From the NCBI GenBank assembly GCA_965248805.1, contig CBDFKJ010000009.1, positions 558,001-622,000 on the forward strand: a DNA stretch of 64,000 nucleotides. The letters are read 5' to 3'. The notes below the pieces were generated by a model. The model did no database searches, had not been told where the DNA came from, and saw only the letters and a list, made by a program, of their open reading frames with translations. This DNA is from CBDFKJ01 sp965248805. Its GTDB lineage: Bacteria > Pseudomonadota > Alphaproteobacteria > UBA6615. Positions 25,727-34,580 of this stretch are shown here, one piece after another (the first letter of the stretch is position 1; each line of letters starts with the position of its first letter). A program made the position numbers and the translations under genes.

Positions 25727-26737
25727 ATGAGCAGCCTGACCGTCACGCGCACACCGGTCGCGCCCTACACGTGGGTGGCCGCGGGCTTCGCCTGGACCGC
25801 GCCTGAGGCGGCCAAGGCCTGGCAGGACGCGCGCGTCGTGAGCGTCACGGCGGAGGCCGCGGAGGATCTCGGCGTCGCTGCCGGAGGCGGGCGGTCCGCG
25901 GAGCGGTGCGCGGCGTCCGCGCTCGCGCTGAGCGAGGAGAGGCGCACCGCCGCTGCCGCGGAGCTGCATGCGGCGCTCGGTTTTGCCGAGACCTACATCG
26001 ACCTTATCCGGTTCATCTCGGGGGCCCACGAGACCGTAGGCGAGGCCGCAGCTAGGGCGGCGGACCGCTCGAGTGCCGAGGCGCTGGCGATAATCGATGC
26101 GGATACGCGGCGGCCGGTCAAGACCTCGAGCGAGGCGCTCGCCCTGACAGAGGACGTACTCCGCCTGGCCGCCTTCGCGCGCGTGTCCGTCGAGGTGCTG
26201 GCGATCGCGGAGTCGGTGGGCCGCGCCGGGGTCAAGTCCCTGGGCGAAGCGCTGGCGCTCAGGGACGCGTTGCTCAGGCACGCGAACGCGGTCATCGCCG
26301 ATCTCGCGCTTCACGCCTCGCCCATGACAGAGGAGGAGTTTCGCACCCGCCTGGCCGAGGCGCGGCCGCTCGGGTTCGGCCCGTTCCGCGAGCTCGTGCC
26401 CGGCGACTACGAATACGCGAAGGCGGTGATCGGTCTCGCGCTCGAGGCCCCGGTGACCGGCCGGCGCGCCGCACTGGGCGAGGCGATCCTCAACGTCGAC
26501 GTCGCGGACGTGCGCGACCGCGGCACCGCTGCCGTTCCCGTCGACGGCGCATCCATCGCCTTCAACCGGACCTTCTCCGTGCCGCCCGAGGTCCAGGCGA
26601 CGCTGAAGGCCGGCGGAACTCCAGCCGTGCCGGAGGTCTCCGGCATCACCATCACCGGCTTCGACGTCCGGCTGCTGGCCGCCGCCGACGGCGCGCCCGT
26701 TGCCGGCACCGTGAGCTGGTCGGCGCTCGGCTACTGA
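25727..26737 (+). CDS. tail fibre-like protein with Ala-rich degenerate repeats
   Basis: The 336-residue protein contains several imperfect copies of an S-x-EALAL-x-E-like motif between residues 60 and 195 (for example SALALSEERR, SAEALAIIDAD, SSEALALTEDVL, SLGEALALRDALL). This repeat region is probably helical. The C-terminal 120 residues look beta-rich (EVSGITITGFDVRLLA). It lies among tail-fibre genes. I do not recognise a named family. Confidence 0.55.
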   Translation: MSSLTVTRTPVAPYTWVAAGFAWTAPEAAKAWQDARVVSVTAEAAEDLGVAAGGGRSAERCAASALALSEERRTAAAAELHAALGFAETYIDLIRFISGAHETVGEAAARAADRSSAEALAIIDADTRRPVKTSSEALALTEDVLRLAAFARVSVEVLAIAESVGRAGVKSLGEALALRDALLRHANAVIADLALHASPMTEEEFRTRLAEARPLGFGPFRELVPGDYEYAKAVIGLALEAPVTGRRAALGEAILNVDVADVRDRGTAAVPVDGASIAFNRTFSVPPEVQATLKAGGTPAVPEVSGITITGFDVRLLAAADGAPVAGTVSWSALGY

Positions 26738-26750
26738 CAAAGGTAAAGAG

Positions 26751-27570
26751 ATGGCCCAGACCTATCCCGACATCCCCGCGAGCGACGCTCTCCAGGACAG
26801 CCGGCAGAAGCTGCTCGACCGCGACGATGCCGTCGCCTCCTGCTTCTCCGGCACCACGTTTCCCGCCGCCGGCGTGCAAGTGGGCATGCTGTGTCTCAGA
26901 ACCGACGAGGCCAGGCTCTACCAGCTCGAGGCGGCCGGCCCGGACACCTGGGTCCTGATTGCCGATCTCTCGAAGTCCTATCTCTCGAAGGAGGATGCGC
27001 AAGCGCTGTTCGCGGCCATCGGCCACGGCCACGCTGCCGCCTATCAAGCGAAGGACACCGACCTCTCGGCCATCGCGGGCCTGACGGGAACCGGTCTCAT
27101 CGAGCTCACCGGCCGATGGACAGGCGCAGGCGGTGCCCGTCAGTGCCGCCGGCAAGGCCCTGGTCGACGACGCGGATGCGGCGGCACAGCGGACCACGCT
27201 CGGTCTCGGCGACGCCGCCACCAGGTCGGTCGCCGACATCCGCTCCGGCGTCGACCTCTCGAGCCGAGTCGCCAAGTCCGGCGATACCATGTCCGGTGAG
27301 CTCACCGCGCCCACACTCAAGAGCCAGGGCAGCGCCGGCGCCACCGGCTTCAAGATCGCCAACGGCAGCGATCTCGCGGCGCTGTTCAAGGCGGCGTCCT
27401 ACGCCGCATTCCAAAACGTCGGCACCAGCGTCGGCAACTGCTCCGGCGACTACGGTATCGCCAGGGTCTCCTCGGCGAGCCTGAGCAAGCCGAACGCAAC
27501 CAAGGTCCAACTCGACATCACCTGGGTTCCGCACAACTGCAATTGCGATTGCGACTGCGAGGAAGATTAG
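26751..27570 (+). pseudogene. tail fibre gene, frameshifted
   Basis: The ATG at 26751 opens MAQTYPDIPASDALQDSRQK and is intact to LIELT. The matching continuation (ADGQAQAVPVSAAGKALVDD) lies in another frame and runs to a stop at 27570. One extra G near 27110 explains the shift. The C-terminal part contains KSGDTMSGELTAPTLKSQG, a common fibre motif, and an unusual Cys/Asp-rich end (CNCDCDCEED). The intact product would be about 272 residues. Confidence 0.7.
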
Positions 27571-27620
27571 CCCCCGCACGCCCCGCCCGTGACGACAGCA
27601 AAACCGAGGAGACAAGCTTC

Positions 27621-28526
27621 ATGACTGGACCCATCACCGGACATGTGAACGGCGTGCGCCTGCCGCTGCTGGCCGCCGTCACGCGCGATCCCCGCTCGAT
27701 CACGCTCCGCACCTTCGAGGAGGTGGCGAACGGACACGGGGCGGTCACCGGCATCGTCGTCGAGGGAACCGGCAAGAGCCTCGACGTCGGTCATGGCGAG
27801 GTCACCGGGCACCGTCTTCATGCCAAGCGGCCGGCGCTGCCGCACCGGCTCTTCCCCGCCCGCCACGCCGAGAAGACCTTTGCCGAGATCGGCACCTCGA
27901 CACTTCATCTCGACGAGGTGGCGGGAACGCCCGAGTGGTCGGACCATGCCTGCTGGCTGTTTCCGGTCTCGGTTCCGACCTCCGCCCAGGTTCCAGGCGT
28001 GCCGCTCGCGCCCTTCAACCAGTACCCGGCCTCCTACACGGCCAAGAGCTCGGGCCGGCGCTACGGCACCGTGGCACGGCTCGCCGTGCCGCTTCGCGTC
28101 TACGTTCCGTTCGCGGCCGACGATTTCTCCAAAGCGTCGCTCCGGTTCACGCTGAACCCGGCTTACGGCCTGATCGGCAACGTCAAGCCCGGCACAAGGT
28201 ACACGCCGCAAGAGGCCGGAGCCGCGTTCGGCGCCGTGCTGCCGAAGCTCGCGCTCAACGGCGACGCAGAAGCGCCCGTAGACGGTTATGCCAGCCTCGA
28301 GGTGCTGGCCGTCGATGCCGCCGGCGAACCCCTCACGGGTGCCACCGCCGCCGTCTACCTCGAGGCGGTCTCGGGCCAGCTGCCGCAAAGCCGGGTGACG
28401 CTTGTCAAGGGCAGTGCCGGCTTCCGGGTCGGCGCGCCCGGCCTCGAGCCCGGTCACGAGATCCGCGTCAAGGCGGGGTTTCGGTTCTTCTCGGGCCTCG
28501 CCGAGCACCGTCTGCGGGTCGTCTGA
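27621..28526 (+). CDS. hypothetical tail-region protein
   Basis: The 301-residue product starts at 27621, preceded by GAGGAGAC. It is beta-rich, with a middle segment (LAPFNQYPASYTAKSSGRRYG) and an Ig-like C-terminal part (GYASLEVLAVDAAGEPLTGA). The stop overlaps the next gene's ATG. It is probably a virion or receptor-interaction protein, judged by position only. Confidence 0.5.
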   Translation: MTGPITGHVNGVRLPLLAAVTRDPRSITLRTFEEVANGHGAVTGIVVEGTGKSLDVGHGEVTGHRLHAKRPALPHRLFPARHAEKTFAEIGTSTLHLDEVAGTPEWSDHACWLFPVSVPTSAQVPGVPLAPFNQYPASYTAKSSGRRYGTVARLAVPLRVYVPFAADDFSKASLRFTLNPAYGLIGNVKPGTRYTPQEAGAAFGAVLPKLALNGDAEAPVDGYASLEVLAVDAAGEPLTGATAAVYLEAVSGQLPQSRVTLVKGSAGFRVGAPGLEPGHEIRVKAGFRFFSGLAEHRLRVV

Positions 28527-28820
28527 TGTTCGGCCTCGTCTTGGCAGGGGAGGACGGCGCGACGATGCGCCTCCTCTACGATCCCCATCGCTCCACGCTC
28601 ACCCACGAGGATGGAACGCCGGTGGATCTCTCGGGCGTGGGCTATGCCTACGAGCACCGAGAGTTCGGCCCCGATGCTCCGACCGTCTCCCGCGGGACCC
28701 CGCTTGGCAAGAGCGCGCACTTGAAGGTCGTGAAGATCTCGCTCGGTCTCGGCTGCAACTACGCCTGCGCCTACTGCAGCCAGCGCTTCGTGCCGCGCGC
28801 CGACCATGGCAACATCGACG
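28526..28820 (+). pseudogene. radical-SAM protein, truncated after the Fe-S motif
   Basis: The start overlaps the upstream stop. After about 60 residues comes ISLGLGCNYACAYCSQRFVP, with the CxxxCxxC motif that binds the 4Fe-4S cluster of radical-SAM enzymes. About 15 residues later (GNIDDA) the frame runs into sequence whose other strand encodes DNA gyrase subunit A. About 100 of an expected several hundred residues remain, so it cannot be active. Confidence 0.75.
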
Positions 28821-29231
28821 ATGCGCCGAGCGCGCCAGGCGGGCCTCGGTGTAGCGCGAGGCCGCCGCCGGATCGCCGTCCATGGAGCCGAAATTGCCCT
28901 GCCCGTCGACGAGCACCAGGCGCATCGAGAAGTCTTGCGCCATACGCACCATGGCATCGTAGATCGCCGGCTCGCCGTGCGGGTGATACTTGCCCATCAC
29001 CTCGCCATTGATGCGCGCCGACTTGCGGTACGAACGGTCGGCCGTATAGCCGCCGTCCTGCATCGTGTAGAGGATGCGCCGGTGCACCGGCTTCAGCCCG
29101 TCGCGGACGTCCGGCAGCGCACGCGAAACGATCACGCTCATCGCGTAGTTGAGGTAGGAGCGTTTCATCTCCTCCTCGATCGTCACCGGCGTGATATCGA
29201 ATGGGGGCGGCGCGGAGGTCGTGTCGGTCAC
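28821..29231 (-). pseudogene. gyrA: 5' fragment of DNA gyrase subunit A gene
   Basis: From a GTG at 29231 the minus strand encodes about 137 residues of a type II topoisomerase A subunit: IEEEMKRSYLNYAMSVIV, then SRALPDVRDGLKPVHRRILY, MGKYHPHGEPAIYDAMVRMA and GSMDGDPAAASRYTEARLAR. The catalytic Tyr lies in RYTE. The frame matches gyrase up to ARSAH, then joins the radical-SAM fragment. The rest is missing, so a full copy must exist elsewhere or the join is an assembly artefact. GyrA fits better than ParC. Confidence 0.85.
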
Positions 29232-29633
29232 GCGCGTGCGGCCTCGCTGACGGTCGAATCGATGGGGTGTAGTGCGCCCTTACCACTAGCCCTTTCGCTG
29301 CCGCGTCTCAACGCCGGGCGCCCTTGCCGGGCTGTCGTCTGAAAGCACGGTGCCTATGCGATTGGGCTAGCGGCTGCAGGAGACTTCTTCCGCTGTCGCG
29401 GTCTGCGTTTCCGGCTAGCCACGGCCAGCCGTGTCACAATTTGCCGGAGTATGACTCGCGCGCTCGTCGCAGCGCCGGGGCCCGCGGCACTAACGTGCCC
29501 GGCCGCAACTCCGCGCCACCACAATCGATTGGGGCTGCGCCGACGCCCCTACCGGCTCCCGTCGCCTAGCCGGGACCCTATTCGTGCTGACGACCGCGTG
29601 ATTGTGCGTGGCACGCGGTCGTCAGTGCGGCAA
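29232..29633. other. 402-base intergenic stretch, non-coding apart from a hairpin
   Basis: It lies upstream of the gyrA fragment and downstream of the secreted-repeat gene. Open frames here are short and have no family resemblance or ribosome-binding site. The only clear structure is the inverted repeat at 29587-29625. Confidence 0.5.
29587..29625. repeat. 14-bp perfect inverted repeat (hairpin)
   Basis: CTGACGACCGCGTG and its reverse complement CACGCGGTCGTCAG are separated by 11 bases. It lies 9 bases beyond the stop of the minus-strand gene at 29634. It may act as a transcription terminator, though no T-run follows, or be a small mobile palindrome. Confidence 0.55.
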
Positions 29634-30086
29634 TCAATCAAACTCTGCGCAGGGCTGGGCGCCAAAGCAAGGACGGAACGACCACCAGTCGTTCGCCACT
29701 CCGAAGCCCTCGATGTCGCCGGGCGCCTCGTCGTCCGCGAAGTGATAGAGGGGTACGTTTTGGTACGCCCACTGCTTCATACCGTCTTCGCGCTCGATAA
29801 TGGAGAGTGTGTCCGAAGCTGCCTCTCCCGCCGCTGGCTGGAACGGCGGCCATCTTTCGGCGCACCCGCCGGTGCACATGGAAACGGCCATCCCGTTCGC
29901 GTCGACGACGTCGTCCTCCCAGATATAAATGGTCATGCCGTTGGCATCGACCATATGCCTTCCGATCTCGGGGTTGTCTGCCACGCTGAGGCCCGCAGGT
30001 TGGGCGCCGGCCGTGGTGGCCCACAGTCCACTCAGCGCCAGCGCCGTTAGGGCGGCAACCGCGCCGTTCGTGATCGATCGCAGCAT
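29634..30086 (-). CDS. secreted repeat protein (COG4315-like)
   Basis: The 150-residue protein has a signal peptide (hydrophobic to about residue 27, ending TTAGAQ) and two copies of the family repeat: DANGMTIYIWEDD with CTGGCAERWPPF, and MKQWAYQNVPLYHFADD. The start has a strong AAGGAGGAT upstream. Members are periplasmic or secreted proteins of unknown role, often beside electron-transfer genes. Here it diverges from the PQQ dehydrogenase gene across 255 bases, which suggests shared control. Confidence 0.85.
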   Translation of the reverse strand: MLRSITNGAVAALTALALSGLWATTAGAQPAGLSVADNPEIGRHMVDANGMTIYIWEDDVVDANGMAVSMCTGGCAERWPPFQPAAGEAASDTLSIIEREDGMKQWAYQNVPLYHFADDEAPGDIEGFGVANDWWSFRPCFGAQPCAEFD

Positions 30087-30194
30087 TGGATCCTCCTTGT
30101 CCTATTGACCTCGGGAGTTGGCAGACCTACACACTGCCTTATCGTAGGCGCTATGGGCCCTTCAATCCCATATACCATCAGCGTCGCCGAAGCC

Positions 30195-30220
30195 GCAAGT
30201 ACCGCAAAGGAGGTACTTGC
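30195..30220. promoter_or_regulatory. 9-bp inverted repeat in divergent promoter region
   Basis: GCAAGTACC and GGTACTTGC are separated by eight bases, midway between the divergent secreted-repeat gene and PQQ dehydrogenase gene. The half site recurs partly as CCGCAAGTTG at about 30241-30250. It may be an operator for a dimeric regulator, or a hairpin. Confidence 0.4.
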
Positions 30221-30341
30221 GCACCGACGAGCGGTTGACTCCGCAAGTTGAAGGGTTCTTAATCGGCGTGCTGGGATGGGCCGAAATGGTTGCCCCGGTA
30301 CCCTTCACAGACGACCCTGGGGACGGGAGGCCCCGATTCTC

Positions 30342-32111
30342 ATGAACCATAGAGGACATACACGGCTTCGTGCCGCGACTTCCGCCATCCTAGGTGGGGC
30401 GGTCGCGGCGGTTTTGGCGACACCGGTATTTGCGTTCGATGTGACGCAAGGGCGCCTTGAGAACCCGGACAACGAGCCCCAGAACTGGCTGATGGGGTTC
30501 GGCAACTACGGGTCCCACTCGTTCTCACGGCTCAGCCAGATCGACCGCAGCAACGTCGCCGACTTGAAGATGGCATTCATCCTGCCGCTGAGCGACGTCT
30601 ACGACACCCGGGGCACGCCGAACTTCGAGGCGCGTCCGCTGGTCGATGACGGGTTCATGTACGCGGATTCCGGCACGGGCATCTTCTACAAGATCGATCT
30701 TCGATCTGGAACGAAGGGCACGATTGTCTGGAAGGCCGACGCTGCCGTCTCCCCGGACGAAGGCGGCCAGACCCGCGGCATCGCCATGTGGATGAACGCG
30801 ATCTACCACAACCTGCGCGACGGCCGCGTGGTCGCCATTGATCGCGACTCGGGCGAGTTCCTGTGGGATTCCCAGATCGCCCGCGTCGAGGGGCCCGGCC
30901 ATTCCGGCGTCAACGCCGACAAAGAGTACTTCTCGGCACAACCGATCGCGGCCGAGGGCCTGATTCTCGTCGGGCAGAGCGGCGGCGACCGTGGCACCCG
31001 CGGTTGGTTGGCCGCAGTGGATGCAGAAACCGGCGAAGAGGTTTGGCGCACCTACACCGTTCCGGCGCCGGGCGAGCCAGGCGGCGACACCTGGGCCGAC
31101 GATCACGCCGCCTGGAAGACCGGCGGCGCGTCGCTGTGGACCACCGGGTCGTACGATCCTGAGCAGCGGATCACAGTCTGGGGCGGCGCCCAGCCGGTTC
31201 CGATGTTCGACCCCGAGTTCCGCCCGGGCGACAACCTGTACTCGAACACCGCAATCGCGTTCAACATCGACAACGGCAACATCGAGTGGCACTTCCAGTA
31301 CGTGCCGAACGAGTCCTGGGACTACGACGAGAACGGCGTCCACCTGATCATCGACGCCCCGTACAACGGCGAGATGCGCAAGATGGTCACGCACTGGGGG
31401 CGGAACGGGTATTACTACCAGCTCGACGGCACCAACGGTGCCTTTCTCAGCACCTCGCAGTGGGTGGATCGGGTCACGTGGACGGCCGGCATCGACCCCA
31501 AGACCGGCTGGCCCGTGGAGTACGATCCCAATCTCACCCTGCAGCGCTATATTCCCGAAACACGCTGGGCGCGCGCCGACACGGAGCCGAAGACGGCCTG
31601 CCCGCCGCTTCCGGGTGGCGCGCGCTGGCAGCCTCCGGCCTACAACCCTGAAACACATCGTGTTTATCAGGGCGGCGAGGATGGATGTCAGACCTTCATG
31701 ATCCTGCCTGCCGTCACGCTTCCCAACGGCGGCATCGACGAGCAGGGCCGGCGCAAGCCGGGGACCCGTGGTCCCGAGCAGGTCAGCGGCCAAGTGGCCA
31801 TGGCGGACGTAACGACCGGTGAGGTGCTCAAGCGAGTCCGGTACACGTATCCGAACAAGTCGGGCATCCTTGCGACGGCGGGCGGTGTCCTGTTCACTGG
31901 ATACGAGGACGGTTCACTGGTCGCGTTGGACGACGAATCCCTCGAGGAGCTGTGGCGCTTCGAGTCGGGGATCTCCCCGAAGGCCGGGTTCATGACCTAT
32001 GCCATCGGCGGTAAGCAGTATGTCGCGATCCAGATCGGTGCACAGACCGTGGACCGAGAGGAGCTCGGCGAGCGCACGCACTCGGCGTTGCTCTTGGTCT
32101 TCAGCCTGTAG
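30342..32111 (+). CDS. PQQ-dependent dehydrogenase-like protein, divergent active site
   Basis: The 589-residue protein starts MNHRGHTRLR with GGGAGG upstream and has a signal peptide ending near PVFA. The eight-bladed propeller shows W-motifs (LAAVDAETGEEVWR, LVALDDESLEELWRF). The catalytic Asp lies in SWDYDENG, and the second Asp of DYD is a known marker of lanthanide use in this family. It is unusual in three places: no vicinal Cys pair (EGGQTRGIAM where family members have a CC), Asp for the metal-binding Glu (GGDRGTRG for GAEYGIRG), and Gln for the metal-binding Asn (GGAQP for GVGNP). It may have changed metal, cofactor or substrate. A strong terminator follows. Confidence 0.88.
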   Translation: MNHRGHTRLRAATSAILGGAVAAVLATPVFAFDVTQGRLENPDNEPQNWLMGFGNYGSHSFSRLSQIDRSNVADLKMAFILPLSDVYDTRGTPNFEARPLVDDGFMYADSGTGIFYKIDLRSGTKGTIVWKADAAVSPDEGGQTRGIAMWMNAIYHNLRDGRVVAIDRDSGEFLWDSQIARVEGPGHSGVNADKEYFSAQPIAAEGLILVGQSGGDRGTRGWLAAVDAETGEEVWRTYTVPAPGEPGGDTWADDHAAWKTGGASLWTTGSYDPEQRITVWGGAQPVPMFDPEFRPGDNLYSNTAIAFNIDNGNIEWHFQYVPNESWDYDENGVHLIIDAPYNGEMRKMVTHWGRNGYYYQLDGTNGAFLSTSQWVDRVTWTAGIDPKTGWPVEYDPNLTLQRYIPETRWARADTEPKTACPPLPGGARWQPPAYNPETHRVYQGGEDGCQTFMILPAVTLPNGGIDEQGRRKPGTRGPEQVSGQVAMADVTTGEVLKRVRYTYPNKSGILATAGGVLFTGYEDGSLVALDDESLEELWRFESGISPKAGFMTYAIGGKQYVAIQIGAQTVDREELGERTHSALLLVFSL

Positions 32112-32136
32112 TCTGCCCAGATAGGCGCAGTTGCCT

Positions 32137-32164
32137 GGGGCGGGCCGGTTTTCCGGCCCGCCCC
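32137..32164 (+). terminator. rho-independent terminator after PQQ dehydrogenase
   Basis: A 12-bp perfect GC-rich stem (GGGGCGGGCCGG paired with CCGGCCCGCCCC) has a TTTT loop and is followed by TTTCTG. It lies 26 bases beyond the dehydrogenase stop, between convergent genes, so it may serve both. Confidence 0.85.
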
Positions 32165-32222
32165 TTTCTGTGTGCGGCGTGGAAGGTCGCCTGAAGGCGC
32201 CTCCCCCAACTTTCTCAGCGCC

Positions 32223-32759
32223 TCAATTGAGGTCGGCGGCGCGCGGGTAGCCCTCGCACCGGATCGACCGTTCTCCGAGGAATTCCCGGCAGTGCTCGAA
32301 CGTCACGGGTCCTGACCCGACGAAGTCACGGAAGATAAATGCCACGAGACCATTGATCACCCGGTCGGGCATTAGCCGACCGCCACGGTCGGGCAGATCC
32401 CCACCAACGTCTGCTCTGGTCATGCCGAAGCAGGACCGAGGGGGTTCCCAGGCGTTGCGGAAGAAATAAGGCATCTCGGAAGCAGGCCGGCCGCACTTGA
32501 TCACCGCAAACATCTCCTCGGGCGACAGATTCTCGATCCGAAGGTTGGCGCCCTGGGGCTGCTGCGCGATCTCCATGACGCCGTCCGCGAAGATGCCGTG
32601 ACACTCGGCGCACGGAGAGGCCTGCATCCAGGTGCGCTTGCCGAGCTCAGGGTCGCCGTTGGGGCTGTAGCCCTCTTGGGCCGCCGCAGGCCCGGCGAGC
32701 ATCACCCCGGCGAAGACCGTTGCGACGAAGATTTCGACTGGCGTTCGCAAGATCCGCAC
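32223..32759 (-). CDS. periplasmic cytochrome c, partner of PQQ dehydrogenase (copy 1)
   Basis: I chose the GTG at 32759, which places a hydrophobic signal peptide (VEIFVATVFAGVMLAGPAAAQ) at the N-terminus; the frame is open upstream. The 178-residue product has one haem site, CAECH, and a likely axial Met in SEMPYF. Extra cysteines occur in IKCGRP, RSCFGM, EHCRE and IRCEG. The same cysteines and spacing occur in the copy at 47463-47999, so they are conserved and probably form disulfides. It is convergent with the dehydrogenase and likely accepts its electrons. Confidence 0.85.
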   Translation of the reverse strand: MRILRTPVEIFVATVFAGVMLAGPAAAQEGYSPNGDPELGKRTWMQASPCAECHGIFADGVMEIAQQPQGANLRIENLSPEEMFAVIKCGRPASEMPYFFRNAWEPPRSCFGMTRADVGGDLPDRGGRLMPDRVINGLVAFIFRDFVGSGPVTFEHCREFLGERSIRCEGYPRAADLN

Positions 32760-32939
32760 TCCCAGTAGTCTATAGTGTCCGGAAACCGCGAATTGTGGCA
32801 CCTGGGCGGTGGCGGTGCAATGCCGCGCCCTCGGCAACTAGGGCGGAACATTTGCGACGGTGATCCAGAACATTGCATGCGCCCGAAGGATTGTAATAAT
32901 GCAGCGTTGTAGGGAACACTTGGTGGTTAGGGAAGACCG

Positions 32940-34439
32940 GTGAGAGTGTTGGACAGGGCCGTGATGCTCGGTGCCGCAGCCGGCGTTGCGCTGGCCACTG
33001 TCGCTTGGCCGCAGGAAGACGGGCGCGACGCGGAACGGCGCGCCGCGGAGGAGGCTGGCCTGTATGCGCCTTCGGTGTGGGACCTCGAACTGGGCGCCCA
33101 TGCCACCGAACTCAACCGACGCGAATCCGTCGACTACGCTTGCGGCACGAACGGCGGCCCGCCGTCGCGGCCCATCGACGACTGGACGCAGTACGGGGCG
33201 TGCGCGGCGGAACCCGACACGGGCTTCCACGAGGTCTACTTCCAGTATGACGACGAGCTTGAGTACTGGGCCAAGGCGCACAGCCTGCCGAACCAGATCT
33301 CGCTCTACGAACATACCTCTGCGTACCAGATCCCGATCATTCCCAGTGGGCTCTTCGACGACGATGGCTTCCTGCGCGGCATCCGGATCGTCACCGACCC
33401 GCGCGTGTCCGTCGTCGTGCGGGAGAAGGCGGTCGATCTCGGCGGCTACTTGACGGCTCGCTACGGCGAGGGTTGGACGTGCACGGACCTCCCGCGGCAG
33501 GAAGGCGAGCAGGAGTACCAGGGCGCGTACATCAAGAATCGCTGCGTCAAACAGGCTGACGATCCGCCATCGTCTGTCATGATCGAGCGCCGCGCCTACC
33601 GCAAGTCCGGCCAGTTTGCGTTCGATCCGCGGTACGGCAACCCGACCGAGGGGCAGTTCGAGAGTTCGACGCGGCTCCAGCAGTTCCTCGTCGATTTCAC
33701 GCCCGACTACACCCGGATCGTGCCCGAAGACATGGCTACTTCGGAATTCGAGCTGCTGGTCGAGCGGGCACGCAATTGCCCGGGCTGCGACCTGCAGGGC
33801 GCCGACTTGAAGCGTGCCGACCTGCGCGGTGCCAATCTTGCCGGCGCCAATCTGGCCGGTGCGAAGCTGCACGGTGCCATTCTGGACGGCGCCGACCTCT
33901 CCTGGGCCAACCTTGAGAAAGCCAATATCAATCGCGCCGACGCACGACGCGCCAATATGAGCGGGGCCAACCTGAAACACGCCTGGATGTTCGCATCACG
34001 GTTCAGTGGCGCCGACCTGACCGGGGCCGATCTAACCCAGGCGCTGGCCGGCACGGTTCAGCTCAACGGCGCGAACCTGACCGGTGCGAAGATGGTGGCA
34101 ATGGATCTGCGTGGCGCACGTGTGCTTAACACCAACCTGTCGGGTGCCGACCTCACCTACTCTTGGATGCACGAGGCGGTTCTGACGCGCGCGAACCTTT
34201 CCGGTGCAACGTTGATCGAGGTCGATCTGGTCAAGGCCGACCTGGTGCGAGCCGACCTTTCGGGGGCGAACCTGCAGGCCGTCGATTTCCTCAGGGCCAA
34301 CTTGCGTGAGGCCAATCTGACCGGCGCGGACTTGTCCTACGCCCGACTGATTTTCGCCAACCTCGCCGAGGCGACGCTGACCGACGCGATCTGGCTGGAG
34401 GCGGAGTTGCCCGCCGGGTTCGAGCCACCCGTCAATTGA
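32940..34439 (+). CDS. secreted pentapeptide-repeat protein with novel N-terminal domain
   Basis: The 499-residue protein starts at a GTG (an ATG at 32961 is possible) with a signal-like hydrophobic stretch. Residues about 60-270 form a domain with the motif YACGTNGGPPSRP, then FHEVYFQYDDELEYW; the protein at 49110 is the same domain alone. Residues about 284-490 are some 40 pentapeptide repeats of A(D/N)LxX type (RADLRGANLAGANL), which fold as a right-handed beta helix. It follows the dehydrogenase/cytochrome pair in the same order as the second cassette. Function unknown. Confidence 0.85.
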   Translation: MRVLDRAVMLGAAAGVALATVAWPQEDGRDAERRAAEEAGLYAPSVWDLELGAHATELNRRESVDYACGTNGGPPSRPIDDWTQYGACAAEPDTGFHEVYFQYDDELEYWAKAHSLPNQISLYEHTSAYQIPIIPSGLFDDDGFLRGIRIVTDPRVSVVVREKAVDLGGYLTARYGEGWTCTDLPRQEGEQEYQGAYIKNRCVKQADDPPSSVMIERRAYRKSGQFAFDPRYGNPTEGQFESSTRLQQFLVDFTPDYTRIVPEDMATSEFELLVERARNCPGCDLQGADLKRADLRGANLAGANLAGAKLHGAILDGADLSWANLEKANINRADARRANMSGANLKHAWMFASRFSGADLTGADLTQALAGTVQLNGANLTGAKMVAMDLRGARVLNTNLSGADLTYSWMHEAVLTRANLSGATLIEVDLVKADLVRADLSGANLQAVDFLRANLREANLTGADLSYARLIFANLAEATLTDAIWLEAELPAGFEPPVN

Positions 34440-34580
34440 GTGCGGCTAGCCGCCGCCGAATACATCATAACCCCGCAGCCCGCGACTTCACCCGGGCCGT
34501 CAAAGGGCGTACAATGAACGACGAGGAGGCACACTACAAACCGGCGACCGGCCGAGCTGTCGTCGTATGAGGAGTGGGCC

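Noticed and set aside
30342..32111. Annotation as methanol dehydrogenase (MxaF/XoxF)
   Set aside because: The family fold fits, but missing ligands and disulfide make a specific substrate call unsafe.
32838..33980. 380-codon minus-strand frame with repeated VGxxxVG pattern
   Set aside because: It is the antisense of the pentapeptide repeats, which creates a false repeat protein.
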